Shown piece after piece: positions 43,477 to 52,951 of a DNA stretch of 64,000 nucleotides. The DNA is from JACKFE01 sp050248735. Lineage in GTDB: Bacteria; Nitrospirota; Nitrospiria; Nitrospirales; UBA8639. Both the position numbers and the translations under genes were made by a program. Below the pieces are notes generated by a model, which ran no database searches, was not told the DNA's origin, and saw only the letters and a list, made by a program, of their open reading frames with translations. The DNA lies in the NCBI GenBank assembly GCA_050248735.1, contig JBFWRU010000005.1, positions 62,001 through 126,000 of the forward strand, in the 5' to 3' direction. How positions within the stretch are numbered: position 1 is the first letter of the stretch; each line of letters opens with the position of its first letter.

Positions 43477-43956
43477 ATGTATGGAATTAAGGTCATTGGG
43501 TTAGGAAACGGTTTCCGTGGCGATGACGGAGTCGGCAACCTGGTTGCCAGACAACTTCTCCCGTATCAAAGTCAGGCCATCTCCATCAGCGAAGGGGGGT
43601 TGGCCGGTCTGAATCTCCTTGATGAGATGAAAGACACACACAAGCTCATCCTCATTGACGCAGTCTCCAGCCTCTCCGAGAGCGGCACCATCCATCGATT
43701 CACTTTCCCGCAGGACCGGCAAACATTCCGCGCCGTAGTTTGGAGCACATCGGCAACTTCCACCCACGGCTTTGGTCTGGGAGAAGCACTTACCCTGGCA
43801 GATACGCTTGGCGTCCTCCCGCCACAAGTGGTGATCTACGGCATCGAACTGGGTACGGTGGAAACCGGAGGACCGTTGTCTCCCAAGGTCGCTGACGCGA
43901 TACGCAGCGTGACCGACCGAATCGCCTTGCAAGAATTGAATTTCTCCCATGCATGA
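43477..43956 (+). CDS. Hydrogenase maturation protease (HyaD/HybD family)
   Basis: 159 residues. Family features are GLGNGFRGDDGVG (first Asp of the metal site), LILIDAV and HGFGLGEAL. It uses nickel in the large subunit to trigger cleavage after the conserved His of HydA. Starts three bases after hydA and overlaps hypA by eight bases. Confidence 0.92.
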   Translation: MYGIKVIGLGNGFRGDDGVGNLVARQLLPYQSQAISISEGGLAGLNLLDEMKDTHKLILIDAVSSLSESGTIHRFTFPQDRQTFRAVVWSTSATSTHGFGLGEALTLADTLGVLPPQVVIYGIELGTVETGGPLSPKVADAIRSVTDRIALQELNFSHA

Positions 43957-44311
43957 ACTCCAATTACTGCAGCAGGTGGTGAAAACGGTTGAGGCCCATT
44001 GTCCCTCCCATCCGGACTCACAACTTTCGCTCATCCGGCTGAATATCGGCAGCCATTCACATTTAGCCGGTCACACCCAGGAAGAATTGCAAGCCACGTT
44101 TCAGTTTGCGGCCCGAGGAACCCGGGTGGAATCTGCACGATTGAAAATTGACATCCAAAAGTCTACAGGAACCTGCCAATCCTGCCACGCAGTATTTGAT
44201 CGTGGCCCGGAAACCTATGGATGCCCTGAATGCCTTTCAGGAGATATCGAGTGGAGAAATCAACCTGAACTGATCATTACCGATATCGAATTCCTGGAAT
44301 CGGTGCCATGA
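43949..44311 (+). CDS. hypA: Hydrogenase nickel insertion protein HypA
   Basis: 120 residues. The N-terminal MHEL (with His2 as nickel ligand) and a zinc site CxxC...CxxC (GTCQSCHAVF, YGCPECLSGD) are clear. It delivers Ni2+ to the large subunit, normally with the GTPase HypB; hypB is absent from this window. Overlaps hypF by four bases. Confidence 0.92.
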   Translation: MHELQLLQQVVKTVEAHCPSHPDSQLSLIRLNIGSHSHLAGHTQEELQATFQFAARGTRVESARLKIDIQKSTGTCQSCHAVFDRGPETYGCPECLSGDIEWRNQPELIITDIEFLESVP

Positions 44312-46731
44312 TCTCTCCCGCGCAATCCTCGCCTACAGTAAACCAACGCGAGCGGATTCAACTGATCATCCACGGGACGGTGCAGGGTATCGGGTTTCGT
44401 CCCTTTGTGTTTGGTTTAGCCCGTGAACTCTCCCTGGGTGGATGGATCGCCAACACCCCACAGGGCACCACTCTTGAACTCGAGGGAACATCAACGCATC
44501 TTGAGACATTCCGGAAGCGAATCGTCACCGACCTTCCAAAAGCAGGATCCATTCACAGCATCACATCCTCCAGAATCCCGTCTCAGGGAGAGCAGTCCTT
44601 TTCCATTCGATCCAACCAATCCGGAGGGCCTCAGCAATCCGTGCTTTCCCCGGATTTAGCCACATGCGCTGACTGCCTGCAAGACATCAACGATCCTCAA
44701 TCCCGACGGTATCGGTATCCCTTCACTACCTGTGCGCATTGCGGACCACGATACAGTATCGTGCAGGGTCTACCCTATGACCGCCAAAATACGACTATGG
44801 CTGGGTTTCCCCTCTGTCCCGATTGTCGTCATGAGTTTCACGACCCCTTCAATCGGCGCTTCCACGCCGAAACTTTGGCCTGTCCTGCGTGCGGACCGGA
44901 GATGATGCTATGGGATAAAGAAGGGAGAACCGTGGCATCTCAAGGAGAGGCATGGCAACTCGCCTGCCATCTGCTTACTCACGGAGACATTGTCGCTGTC
45001 AAAGGGCTCGGCGGGTTTCACTTGTGGGTAAATGCCCTGAACCCGGAAGCCATTCAACGACTTCGAACACGCAAGCATCGTCCCGACAAACCCCTTGCGG
45101 TTCTGTTTCCAACCCTGCACGTTCTTCGAGAACATTGTCTACTCTCACCTGAAGAAGAATGGCTGCTTTCTTCGCCGGCAGCACCCATCGTGTTGCTGAG
45201 AAAAAGACATGACTCTGCAATCGCGCCTGATGTGGCACCGGGAAACCCATTTCTTGGAGCCCTGTTGCCCTATACACCCCTTCACCATCTGATGATGACT
45301 AATCTTGCCTTTCCCGTGGTAGCCACGAGCGGGAATCGTTCAGAGGAACCCCTGGTTTATGACGAACGAAAAGCCACGGTACGCCTCGGGGAATTAGCCG
45401 ACGCCTTTCTGGTTCACAACCGCCCTATATTGAGACCGGTGGATGATTCGGTTGTCCGGATCGTGAATGGTAAGGTCCTGATGCTCCGACGAGCCCGGGG
45501 TTATGTCCCCACGCCTCTCATACTGCCATCATTTCCAGATGAGGAAAAAGACTGGCCCTCAATCCTGGCAATGGGCGGACACCTAAAAAACACGATTTCG
45601 CTGATGAATGGCGAACAGATTATCGCCAGTCAGCATATCGGCGATCTTTCTTCGGGAGAAGCCAGCGGAGAATTTGAACGTCGTGTGGCTGATTTCCTGG
45701 ATCTGTATAAATTCGCTCCTCAGGCCATTGCCTGTGATGCCCATCCTGACTATCATTCTGCTCGGTTTGCCAGAAAACTTGGTACCCAACACCACCTTCC
45801 GGTCATTCCAGTTCAACATCATCACGCACACATCGCGGCCTGTATGGCAGAACATCCAGTCACCCGGCCACTCCTGGGTGTGGCTTGGGATGGGGCCGGA
45901 TACGGTTCGGATGGAACCCTCTGGGGCGGAGAGTTTTTTCTCTGTGACGACAAAGGTTTCACACGCACGGCGCACCTCAAACCCTTCGGGTTGCCGGGAG
46001 GCGAGATCTGCATGCGAGAACCGCGTCGGGTCGCGCTTTCCCTCCTGTATGAAATCTTTGGAGATGGTCTTGTTGATTTGAATCTCCCGCCACTGCAATC
46101 CCTTGGACCTGACAGGACCCGCCTATTAGCTGCCATGATCTCACGCAAGATGAATTGTCCCATGACCTCCAGCTTCGGTCGACTCTTTGATGGAGTCAGC
46201 GCATTACTCGGTCTCTTTCAAATAGCCAGCTTTGAAGGCCAGGCTGCCATGGAGTTGGAATTTCTGGCTGACTCTGCGGTGACGGATCTGCCGTCTTTTT
46301 CTTATCATTTGCCTATGCTCTCATCCCCTCACATATCCGAATCGTTGATAGTTGATTGGCATCCAATGATAAAAAAAATCGTCAACGACCTTCACGAAGA
46401 AAAAGACCATGCAAGGATCGCGTGGGGGTTTCATCAGGCTTTGGCCCGGCTGATAGCCGACATGGCCGAACGCATTGCTTGTCGCCAGGTCGTGCTGAGT
46501 GGCGGAGTATTTCAGAACGTGCTTTTATCGACTCTCACGGACCGGTTGCTGGCCTCAAAAGGATTTCAAGTGTTTCTTCCTCAGCGGTTCGGTCCCAACG
46601 ACGGAGGGCTTTCCATTGGGCAATGCCTGGTGGCCAGCCACCAATTCCAGAACCCCCTGGAAGCGAAAGGTCTGGCAACCGCCAGCAGGCAGAAATTGAA
46701 AAACGGCATGAGAAGCAACCCATGTGTCTAG
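44308..46731 (+). CDS. hypF: Carbamoyltransferase HypF
   Basis: 807 residues. Acylphosphatase-like domain (about 14-100, IIHGTVQGIGFRPF), two Cys-rich zinc fingers (CADCLQDI...CAHCGPRYS; CPDCRHEF...CPACGPEM), YrdC-like domain (about 205-400) and a C-terminal Kae1-like carbamoyltransferase region (VPVQHHHAHIAACMAEH, GVAWDGAGYGSDGTLWGGEF). It makes the thiocarboxamide on HypE from carbamoyl phosphate for the CN ligands of the NiFe centre. Normal length. Its 3' end overlaps hypC. Confidence 0.95.
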   Translation: MISPAQSSPTVNQRERIQLIIHGTVQGIGFRPFVFGLARELSLGGWIANTPQGTTLELEGTSTHLETFRKRIVTDLPKAGSIHSITSSRIPSQGEQSFSIRSNQSGGPQQSVLSPDLATCADCLQDINDPQSRRYRYPFTTCAHCGPRYSIVQGLPYDRQNTTMAGFPLCPDCRHEFHDPFNRRFHAETLACPACGPEMMLWDKEGRTVASQGEAWQLACHLLTHGDIVAVKGLGGFHLWVNALNPEAIQRLRTRKHRPDKPLAVLFPTLHVLREHCLLSPEEEWLLSSPAAPIVLLRKRHDSAIAPDVAPGNPFLGALLPYTPLHHLMMTNLAFPVVATSGNRSEEPLVYDERKATVRLGELADAFLVHNRPILRPVDDSVVRIVNGKVLMLRRARGYVPTPLILPSFPDEEKDWPSILAMGGHLKNTISLMNGEQIIASQHIGDLSSGEASGEFERRVADFLDLYKFAPQAIACDAHPDYHSARFARKLGTQHHLPVIPVQHHHAHIAACMAEHPVTRPLLGVAWDGAGYGSDGTLWGGEFFLCDDKGFTRTAHLKPFGLPGGEICMREPRRVALSLLYEIFGDGLVDLNLPPLQSLGPDRTRLLAAMISRKMNCPMTSSFGRLFDGVSALLGLFQIASFEGQAAMELEFLADSAVTDLPSFSYHLPMLSSPHISESLIVDWHPMIKKIVNDLHEEKDHARIAWGFHQALARLIADMAERIACRQVVLSGGVFQNVLLSTLTDRLLASKGFQVFLPQRFGPNDGGLSIGQCLVASHQFQNPLEAKGLATASRQKLKNGMRSNPCV

Positions 46732-46970
46732 CCATACCCGGACACATTGAATTCATTCAGGACGACGAACTCCGTACCGGCACAGTTTCCTTTGCGGGAG
46801 TCACCAAAGAGATCTGCCTGGCCATGGTTCCTGAAGCTCAGGTTGGAGATTACGTCATCGTGCATGTTGGCTTCGCCATCAGCAAGGTTGATGAACAGGC
46901 CGCCAAGGCGTCACTGGCGATGATTGAAGAACTCGGTCAAGGCCCTGCTGACAGGAACCTCCAACAATGA
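46722..46970 (+). CDS. hypC: Hydrogenase assembly chaperone HypC
   Basis: 82 residues. N-terminal MCLAIPGHI with the essential Cys2, then the barrel sequence VSFAGVTKEICLAMVPEAQVGDYVIVHVGFAISKVDE. It holds HypD and the large subunit during Fe(CN)2CO assembly. Overlaps hypF by ten bases and hypD by four. A longer in-frame frame from 46356 is spurious, as it runs inside hypF. Confidence 0.92.
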   Translation: MCLAIPGHIEFIQDDELRTGTVSFAGVTKEICLAMVPEAQVGDYVIVHVGFAISKVDEQAAKASLAMIEELGQGPADRNLQQ

Positions 46971-48079
46971 AATACGTTGATGAATTCCGAAGCCCTCAGG
47001 CGGTGGATATATTCGCCAGGCGAATCCGTGACCTCACCCACCAACCCTGGACAATCATGGAAGTCTGCGGAGGGCAAACACATTCTATCGTCCGGTATGG
47101 ACTGGACCGGCTTCTCCCCTCTGCCCTCACACTCATTCACGGTCCGGGATGTCCCGTGTGTGTGACGCCCGTAGAATTGATCGATGCCGCCTGCAGGCTG
47201 GCCCGCCTCCCCAACGTCAGCCTCTGTTCCTTCGGAGATATGTTACGAGTACCCGGCTCACAGGAAGACCTGCTCACCGTCAAGGCACAAGGCGGGGATA
47301 TTCGGATTATTTATTCACCGCTGGATGCCCTGACCATTGCCCGGAATCATCCTGATCGTCAGATCGTTCTCTTTGCCGTGGGATTCGAGACCACGGCACC
47401 AGCCCAGGCCATGGCGCTTCTCCAGGCATGCCGGATGGGGCTGACCAACCTCAGCATGATCGTGGCTCATGTCCTGGTTCCACCGGCCATGGAGGCTATC
47501 CTGTCTTCCCCTCACAACCGCGTTCAGGGTTTTCTGGCTGCGGGGCATGTGTGCACCATCATGGGCTATCAGGAATATGAACCTATCTGTGAGAGGTATC
47601 AGGTGCCCATCGTGGTCACGGGATTCGAACCGTTGGATATTATGGAAGGAGTATATCTGGTGGTGAAGCAATTGGAAGAGGGACGATGGGCGGTGGAAAA
47701 TCAGTACACCCGGTCTGTCAGACGGGACGGTAACCCTGGTGCCAGGACCATGATTGCTGAGGTGTTCGAACCCATCGACAGAAATTGGAGAGGCATAGGA
47801 AATATTTCGTTCAGCGGGCTTCAAATCAAAGAAGCATTTCGGGAATATGACGCGCTGGAAAAATTCCGTAGGTATCTTACACAGGAAGATCGGGAACCAG
47901 GGGCAACGTCAGAATGTCAGAGCGGACAAATTTTACAAGGATTGATCAAACCCATTGACTGTCCCGCCTTTGGGACACGCTGCACACCCGGAAAACCTTT
48001 AGGGGCCCCAATGGTGTCCAGTGAAGGGACTTGTGCCGCCTACTATCGTTACCGCCATCAGGAAACAGATAACCGGTAA
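46967..48079 (+). CDS. hypD: Hydrogenase formation protein HypD
   Basis: 370-residue [4Fe-4S] scaffold for the Fe(CN)2CO unit. Conserved motifs are EVCGGQTHSIVRYGLD, GPGCPVCVTP, GFETTAPA and the C-terminal Cys cluster (IDCPAFGTRCTPGKPLGAPMVSSEGTCAAYYRY). It works with HypC. Overlaps hypC and ends four bases before hypE. Confidence 0.94.
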   Translation: MKYVDEFRSPQAVDIFARRIRDLTHQPWTIMEVCGGQTHSIVRYGLDRLLPSALTLIHGPGCPVCVTPVELIDAACRLARLPNVSLCSFGDMLRVPGSQEDLLTVKAQGGDIRIIYSPLDALTIARNHPDRQIVLFAVGFETTAPAQAMALLQACRMGLTNLSMIVAHVLVPPAMEAILSSPHNRVQGFLAAGHVCTIMGYQEYEPICERYQVPIVVTGFEPLDIMEGVYLVVKQLEEGRWAVENQYTRSVRRDGNPGARTMIAEVFEPIDRNWRGIGNISFSGLQIKEAFREYDALEKFRRYLTQEDREPGATSECQSGQILQGLIKPIDCPAFGTRCTPGKPLGAPMVSSEGTCAAYYRYRHQETDNR

Positions 48080-48083
48080 ATCC

Positions 48084-49148
48084 ATGGATATTCACGACCT
48101 TCCTGAATGGTCCTGTCCCTTGCCCTCCTCTTCTCCTGATACCATTCGTCTTGCCCATGGAGGGGGCGGACAACTGATGCAAGACCTTCTGCGTGAGATC
48201 TTTCTACCGGCCTTTTCCAATCCTTTTTTGGAATCGATGCAAGACAGTGCGGTTCTTCCGACTCCGAAGGGTCGCCTGGCGTTCACCACGGATGCGTATG
48301 TCGTCCAGCCGCTCTTTTTCCCCGGTGGTGATATTGGAAGCCTGTCCATTCATGGCACCGTCAACGACCTGGCCATGCAAGGCGCCACTCCCCTTTACCT
48401 ATCCGCCAGCTTTATCCTTGAGGAAGGGTTACCGATCGAAACGTTAAAGCGGGTCGTGACGTCCATGGCAAGAACAGCGAAAGCCTGCGGCGTCCGGATC
48501 GTCTGCGGAGATACGAAAGTCGTAGACCATGGAAAGGGCGATCAGGTTTTTATCACGACAACCGGGGTAGGAGTCGTCCCGGAAGAACTCGAACTCGGAC
48601 CACACCGTATACTAGCAGGAGATCGAATAGTGGTGAGCGGGGATCTGGGGGCTCATGGCATCGCTGTCCTCAGTACCCGGCAGGGACTCGAATTTTCCGG
48701 GAACCTGCGTAGCGACTCCGCACCCCTTCATGAAGTGGTGGCATCCCTGATTCAGGGAGGGATTACCTGTCACTGCCTGAGAGATTTGACGCGAGGGGGA
48801 TTAGCCAGCGCTTTAAATGAACTGGCCACGGCTTCTCGGTCGGCAATCAGCCTGGAAGAGTCTTGTATTCCGGTCTCCGAACCGGTTCGAGGAGCCTGTG
48901 AAATTCTGGGACTCGATCCCTTGTATGTCGCCAATGAGGGACGGTTCGTGCTGATTCTTCCCGACGATCAGGTCAAGACGGCTTTACCTATCCTCAAAGC
49001 CCACACAGTCTCCCAATATGCCGCAGAGATTGGGCGGGTCCTCCGTCTACGGGAAGATCGCTCTCCGCAGGTTGTTCTCAAGACGCCCTTTCATACCGAG
49101 CGAATCCTGGATTTGCTATCAGGGGAACAACTTCCCCGAATTTGTTAA
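48084..49148 (+). CDS. hypE: Hydrogenase expression/formation protein HypE
   Basis: 354 residues, PurM-like fold. LAHGGGGQLMQDLLREIFLP and FTTDAYVVQP..GGDIGSLSIHGTVNDLAMQGA near the N-terminus are typical. The chain ends PRIC, and this C-terminal Cys carries the thiocyanate made with HypF. The start at ATG 48084 is chosen over 48021, which would overlap hypD by 59 bases. Last gene of the maturation cluster. Confidence 0.93.
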   Translation: MDIHDLPEWSCPLPSSSPDTIRLAHGGGGQLMQDLLREIFLPAFSNPFLESMQDSAVLPTPKGRLAFTTDAYVVQPLFFPGGDIGSLSIHGTVNDLAMQGATPLYLSASFILEEGLPIETLKRVVTSMARTAKACGVRIVCGDTKVVDHGKGDQVFITTTGVGVVPEELELGPHRILAGDRIVVSGDLGAHGIAVLSTRQGLEFSGNLRSDSAPLHEVVASLIQGGITCHCLRDLTRGGLASALNELATASRSAISLEESCIPVSEPVRGACEILGLDPLYVANEGRFVLILPDDQVKTALPILKAHTVSQYAAEIGRVLRLREDRSPQVVLKTPFHTERILDLLSGEQLPRIC

Positions 49149-49272
49149 AAAATTTCAGTCAGGGGATGAGGCAGAAGACAAGATCATTCCTGCTTGCGCA
49201 ATGTGGATACCCCATAAACGGACAGCCCCAAAGATGTTTGAATATTTTTGAAACAATGAAAAGAGGAACCCG

Positions 49273-50253
49273 TTACCCCACCCCCGGCATCGCTTCCTGC
49301 AGGAACAGGGAATCCAGTCTCGCAGCTAATTGAGCATTTCGTCGGCCTAGGAGTGTTTTGGCTTGCCCCACCAATTGCTGAAATTGGTCATCACTTTTAC
49401 TGCTCATTTCAAACAGCGACTCGGTTTCCCGAAGGACCTCCTTAATATTTTTGATAATCATGGCAAAGGCAAAGGGGTCCAATCCCAAGCGATTCTCGGC
49501 AAACTCGACCAACCCAAAAAAGGCCTCGTCCCTGGCTTCATTCAGCAATAATTGCGTCAGCCGGACTCCCAACAGTACACAGTTATAAAACTTGTCGGAC
49601 CCACTCGGTCCAGGATAGGGATCCGACTCATCACTTAATTGAACCGCCACGCAAATCTTGGCGGGAAAATTCCAATCGGTGAGCAGCCAGCTTCCCACCT
49701 CGGCGTGAGTCGTACCCAGCTTATGAATTTCATGGTCCGACACCTTCGCATGGGAAAATTGGTCAAGGCTTTCCGAAGCATACGTCTCCGGTACCACCCG
49801 GTCCAATACCAACATGCCGATATCTTGAATGAGTCCGACCAGAAACAACTCCTCCACATCTTTTCGTCCACATACTCCACCCACAACACGGCAGACTGAG
49901 GCAGCCAGCAGGCTCCGTCGCCAAAACAGTTCAAGATTCAAACCATGCGCATGTTCATTCTTGAGATGCGTAACGAGAGTAAAGGAGAGGGCAGTCGCCA
50001 AAATACCATTGTAGCCGATCAAAATCGCCGCTTTCGGCAATGTGGTGACTTTATACTTATAGGGGAAAAATGAAGAATTGGCTAATTGCAAAATTTTGGC
50101 CGTCAAGACGGAATCGCTGGCCAAGATCGAAACCATATCTTCTATATCGGGACTCTCCGTTTCCATCAAAGCAATCAATCGTTTGGCGACTTCCGGAGAA
50201 CTTGGCAAGTTGGGGCAGGCTCGAATTTTATCCCGTAATTCCGCTTTGTCCAT
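49273..50253 (-). CDS. HDOD-domain signalling protein
   Basis: About 326 residues, nearly all HDOD domain (about 10-235: LPSSPEVAKRLIALMETESPDIEDMVSILASDSVLTAKILQLANSSFF, KAAILIGYNGILATALSF, VGLIQDIGMLVLDRV), plus a helical C-terminal region. HDOD proteins lack the HD metal residues and act as scaffolds in c-di-GMP or stress signalling. Start at ATG 50253 is preceded by GGGAGA; a TTG at 50271 is in frame. Confidence 0.85.
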   Translation of the reverse strand: MDKAELRDKIRACPNLPSSPEVAKRLIALMETESPDIEDMVSILASDSVLTAKILQLANSSFFPYKYKVTTLPKAAILIGYNGILATALSFTLVTHLKNEHAHGLNLELFWRRSLLAASVCRVVGGVCGRKDVEELFLVGLIQDIGMLVLDRVVPETYASESLDQFSHAKVSDHEIHKLGTTHAEVGSWLLTDWNFPAKICVAVQLSDESDPYPGPSGSDKFYNCVLLGVRLTQLLLNEARDEAFFGLVEFAENRLGLDPFAFAMIIKNIKEVLRETESLFEMSSKSDDQFQQLVGQAKTLLGRRNAQLAARLDSLFLQEAMPGVG

Positions 50254-50796
50254 AAAAGTCCGATCTCCCAAATGAAGTGTGAATGGATATGAGGGGGGAT
50301 ACCCAGTCTTTTCGGCATAGACCCTTCCAACATTAAGGGTATTAAGGGGCCGGTCTGTTCATATGCATTCCAGAGGGATTCCTAATTGATGACCCGGTCC
50401 CTCATCTCAACGAAAGGAAAAAATACCCTTCGCACCCTAACTTCCCCATGATTGGTCTCCTTTAGATTCTGCACCTGAGAGAAACGATGTGGGACGACCA
50501 ACTGCCTGTTCTATTGCCCGGATTTCCGGAGTTCGGACGGTCCGAATCCCGGACCGGACAGGCGGCACATCTCCATACTCGATTTTCTCTCGACTTTCCC
50601 TTCGTTGTTGAGGCTCCCTAAAGTGAAATTCTTCAAACTTCCCGCATTTGGTCTACCCGTCAATGGCTCACTCCAGATTCGTTTCGCTTTTGATTCATGT
50701 TGATGCTTGTTTTAGAATACCCCCGCTTGTGAAATAGTGGAGTCTTGTTAGGCCAACATGAGACCACCAGACCGGCCATCATCAGGAGGATGAACC
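50254..50796. other. Intergenic region with a short perfect palindrome
   Basis: About 540 bases without a supported gene. TTCGGAC-G-GTCCGAA at 50532-50546 is perfect; a C-rich GGACC/GGTCC run follows. No -24/-12 match seen. Confidence 0.45.
50532..50546. repeat. 15-bp perfect palindrome
   Basis: TTCGGAC-G-GTCCGAA, 251 bases before the protease-hydrolase fusion gene. Possible operator. Confidence 0.4.
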
Positions 50797-52860
50797 ATGC
50801 CCAAAGTGGAACTGAACGGAAAACTCTTAGATGCCCGACCCGATCGAATTGACCTTCGGGATCGCGAATACCAACCCCGGTTACGATCTCTTCCTCCTGA
50901 ATTTCCGAATCCCAAACAGATCAAACAATACTTTTCCCGTTATGCCAAAGCGGGTTTGATTTTAGATCAAGGTCAGGAGGGAGCTTGCACCGGATTCGGG
51001 CTGGGGGCTGTGATCAATTACCTGCGATGGCGACAGGCCGTGGAGAGCAAAACCAAAGTGGCCCCAAAAGTCAGCGAACGCATGCTCTACCATTTGGCGA
51101 AGCATTATGATGAATGGCCGGGGGAAGATTACGAAGGGTCCAGTTGTCGTGGCGGGATGAAGGGATGGCATCGCCATGGGGTGTGCCTTGAAAAAACCTG
51201 GCCGTATCGGAATGCCAAAAAACAGGTGACCTTTGTGAGTCCGAAAAAAGGTTGGGATGACGAAGCGGCACTCTGTCCGTTAGGCGCCTACTATCGGGTC
51301 AATAAAAATTCCGTGACCGACATGCAATCGGCGATCTATGAGGTCGGCGCGCTGTATGTTTCCGCAGATGTTCATCAGGGGTGGTTCCCCCGAGGAAATA
51401 AATGGAAGACCGTGAACGGGCTGGCGGTCATTGCTCTGCCCTCTAAAATTGGGAAACGGGGAGGACACGCCTTTGCCCTTGTAGGATATACCGATATGGG
51501 ATTTATCGTACAAAACTCATGGGGGCAAAAATGGGGAACGAAGGGATTTGCCATTCTCACGTATCCCGACTGGATCCAACATGGCATGGATGCATGGGTG
51601 GCTGTTCTGGGTGCCCCCATGGTCGGCGCCAAGTCACGCCGCTATCAGGCTTCGCAGGCCCTGATCAAGGAGGCCGCCGAGCCGGCACAATTATTCGGAC
51701 TGACCAAAACAAACAAAGGCTCTCTCGCCTACAAAAACCCGGAAGTGGAACCCTGGGATGATGATACCGCCTATGACCACTCCATTGTTCTGGGCAATAA
51801 CGGCATCGTCCTCAATCGAAGCCTGGTCCGGGAAAACGCGCTCGAATCCCTGCAGGACATCATATTCGCGAACCCGCGTAAGTGGCTTCGCAACAAGGGG
51901 GAAAAAATCGTGTTGTACGCTCACGGCGGATTGAATGCCGAAGAGGCCTCACTGTCCCGTATCCGGGTCATGGCTCCCTACTTCAAGGCCAATGGCCTGT
52001 ATCCCATCTTTTTTACCTGGCGCACGGGGTTCCTGGAAAGCATGATGAATATCATGGGCGACACGCTCCATGGTATTCCTCCCCAGGGAGCGTGGAAAGA
52101 TATTTGGGACAGCGTGACCAATGCTGCCAAAGAAGCCAAAGACCGGACAATTGAAGTCGCTTGCCAAAATCTGTTGGTCAAAGCGGTCTGGTCCGAAATG
52201 AAACAAAATGCCAAAGCCGCCGGGACCTTATCCACGCCCACGCTAGGAATCGTTGCCGATAGCCTCCTGAGGCTCAAAGCCCAATATCCGGATGTGGAAA
52301 TTCACCTGATGGGCCACTCGGCAGGCTCTATTCTCTTTGGATATCTCCTGGATCATATAGTCGCGAGGAAGATGAAAATCCATTCCTGCACGCTGTTCGC
52401 ACCGGCCTGTACCGTGCGTTTTGCTCTCAATCACTACAGGCCTGCCATCGAGACCCAAGGGATCCTCAAAAAATCCGATCTCACCATTGAATTATTGAAC
52501 GACGCACGGGAATTGGGGGATTCCGTGGGTCCTTACGGAAAATCCCTGCTGTATCTCGTCAGCCGTGCACTTGAGGATTATCACAAGACCCCGATCCTTG
52601 GAATGGCCAAGGCCTGGGAAACGGGTGATAAAACCACCTGGCATCCGGACCTCACGGCAACTGCAAAGGAATGGCAAGCCTTTTGGGGCAAACAGAACCT
52701 TCCGGTCCAGCATGATGAGACACATGTCTCAGATGGAATCCAAAAAATCCCTCTCGCGCACGGCTCGTTCGACAATGATGTGGAGGTCATGACACGCACA
52801 CTCAAACGGATTCTGGGGAAAAACCTCCCTTACCCCATTGAAAATCTCAAAGGGTATTAG
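50797..52860 (+). CDS. Papain-like (C1) peptidase fused to an alpha/beta hydrolase
   Basis: 687 residues, cytosolic (no signal peptide). The N-terminal half is a C1-type cysteine protease: catalytic C64 in DQGQEGACTGFGLG, H224 in GGHAFALVGY, N240 in QNSWGQKWG. The C-terminal half (about 365-687) carries a serine-hydrolase core: HGGLNAEEASLSR, IFFTWRTG and nucleophile S508 in LMGHSAGS. The linker (about 280-360) has no recognised domain. Strong ribosome binding site (AGGAGG). The two active sites in one chain suggest coupled processing of a target or a conflict/cell-death type effector; neither is shown. Confidence 0.82.
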   Translation: MPKVELNGKLLDARPDRIDLRDREYQPRLRSLPPEFPNPKQIKQYFSRYAKAGLILDQGQEGACTGFGLGAVINYLRWRQAVESKTKVAPKVSERMLYHLAKHYDEWPGEDYEGSSCRGGMKGWHRHGVCLEKTWPYRNAKKQVTFVSPKKGWDDEAALCPLGAYYRVNKNSVTDMQSAIYEVGALYVSADVHQGWFPRGNKWKTVNGLAVIALPSKIGKRGGHAFALVGYTDMGFIVQNSWGQKWGTKGFAILTYPDWIQHGMDAWVAVLGAPMVGAKSRRYQASQALIKEAAEPAQLFGLTKTNKGSLAYKNPEVEPWDDDTAYDHSIVLGNNGIVLNRSLVRENALESLQDIIFANPRKWLRNKGEKIVLYAHGGLNAEEASLSRIRVMAPYFKANGLYPIFFTWRTGFLESMMNIMGDTLHGIPPQGAWKDIWDSVTNAAKEAKDRTIEVACQNLLVKAVWSEMKQNAKAAGTLSTPTLGIVADSLLRLKAQYPDVEIHLMGHSAGSILFGYLLDHIVARKMKIHSCTLFAPACTVRFALNHYRPAIETQGILKKSDLTIELLNDARELGDSVGPYGKSLLYLVSRALEDYHKTPILGMAKAWETGDKTTWHPDLTATAKEWQAFWGKQNLPVQHDETHVSDGIQKIPLAHGSFDNDVEVMTRTLKRILGKNLPYPIENLKGY

Positions 52861-52951
52861 CCCCCAAACTTCAGATCCTACGACTCATTTTAGGAAACCG
52901 AGACTTTAAGCGACATACCGCTAATCGAGGGGGAAGTATAGTAGGGTGAAA

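Noticed and set aside
46356..46721. N-terminal extension of hypC
   Set aside because: Runs out of frame inside hypF; HypC must begin MC for its essential Cys2.
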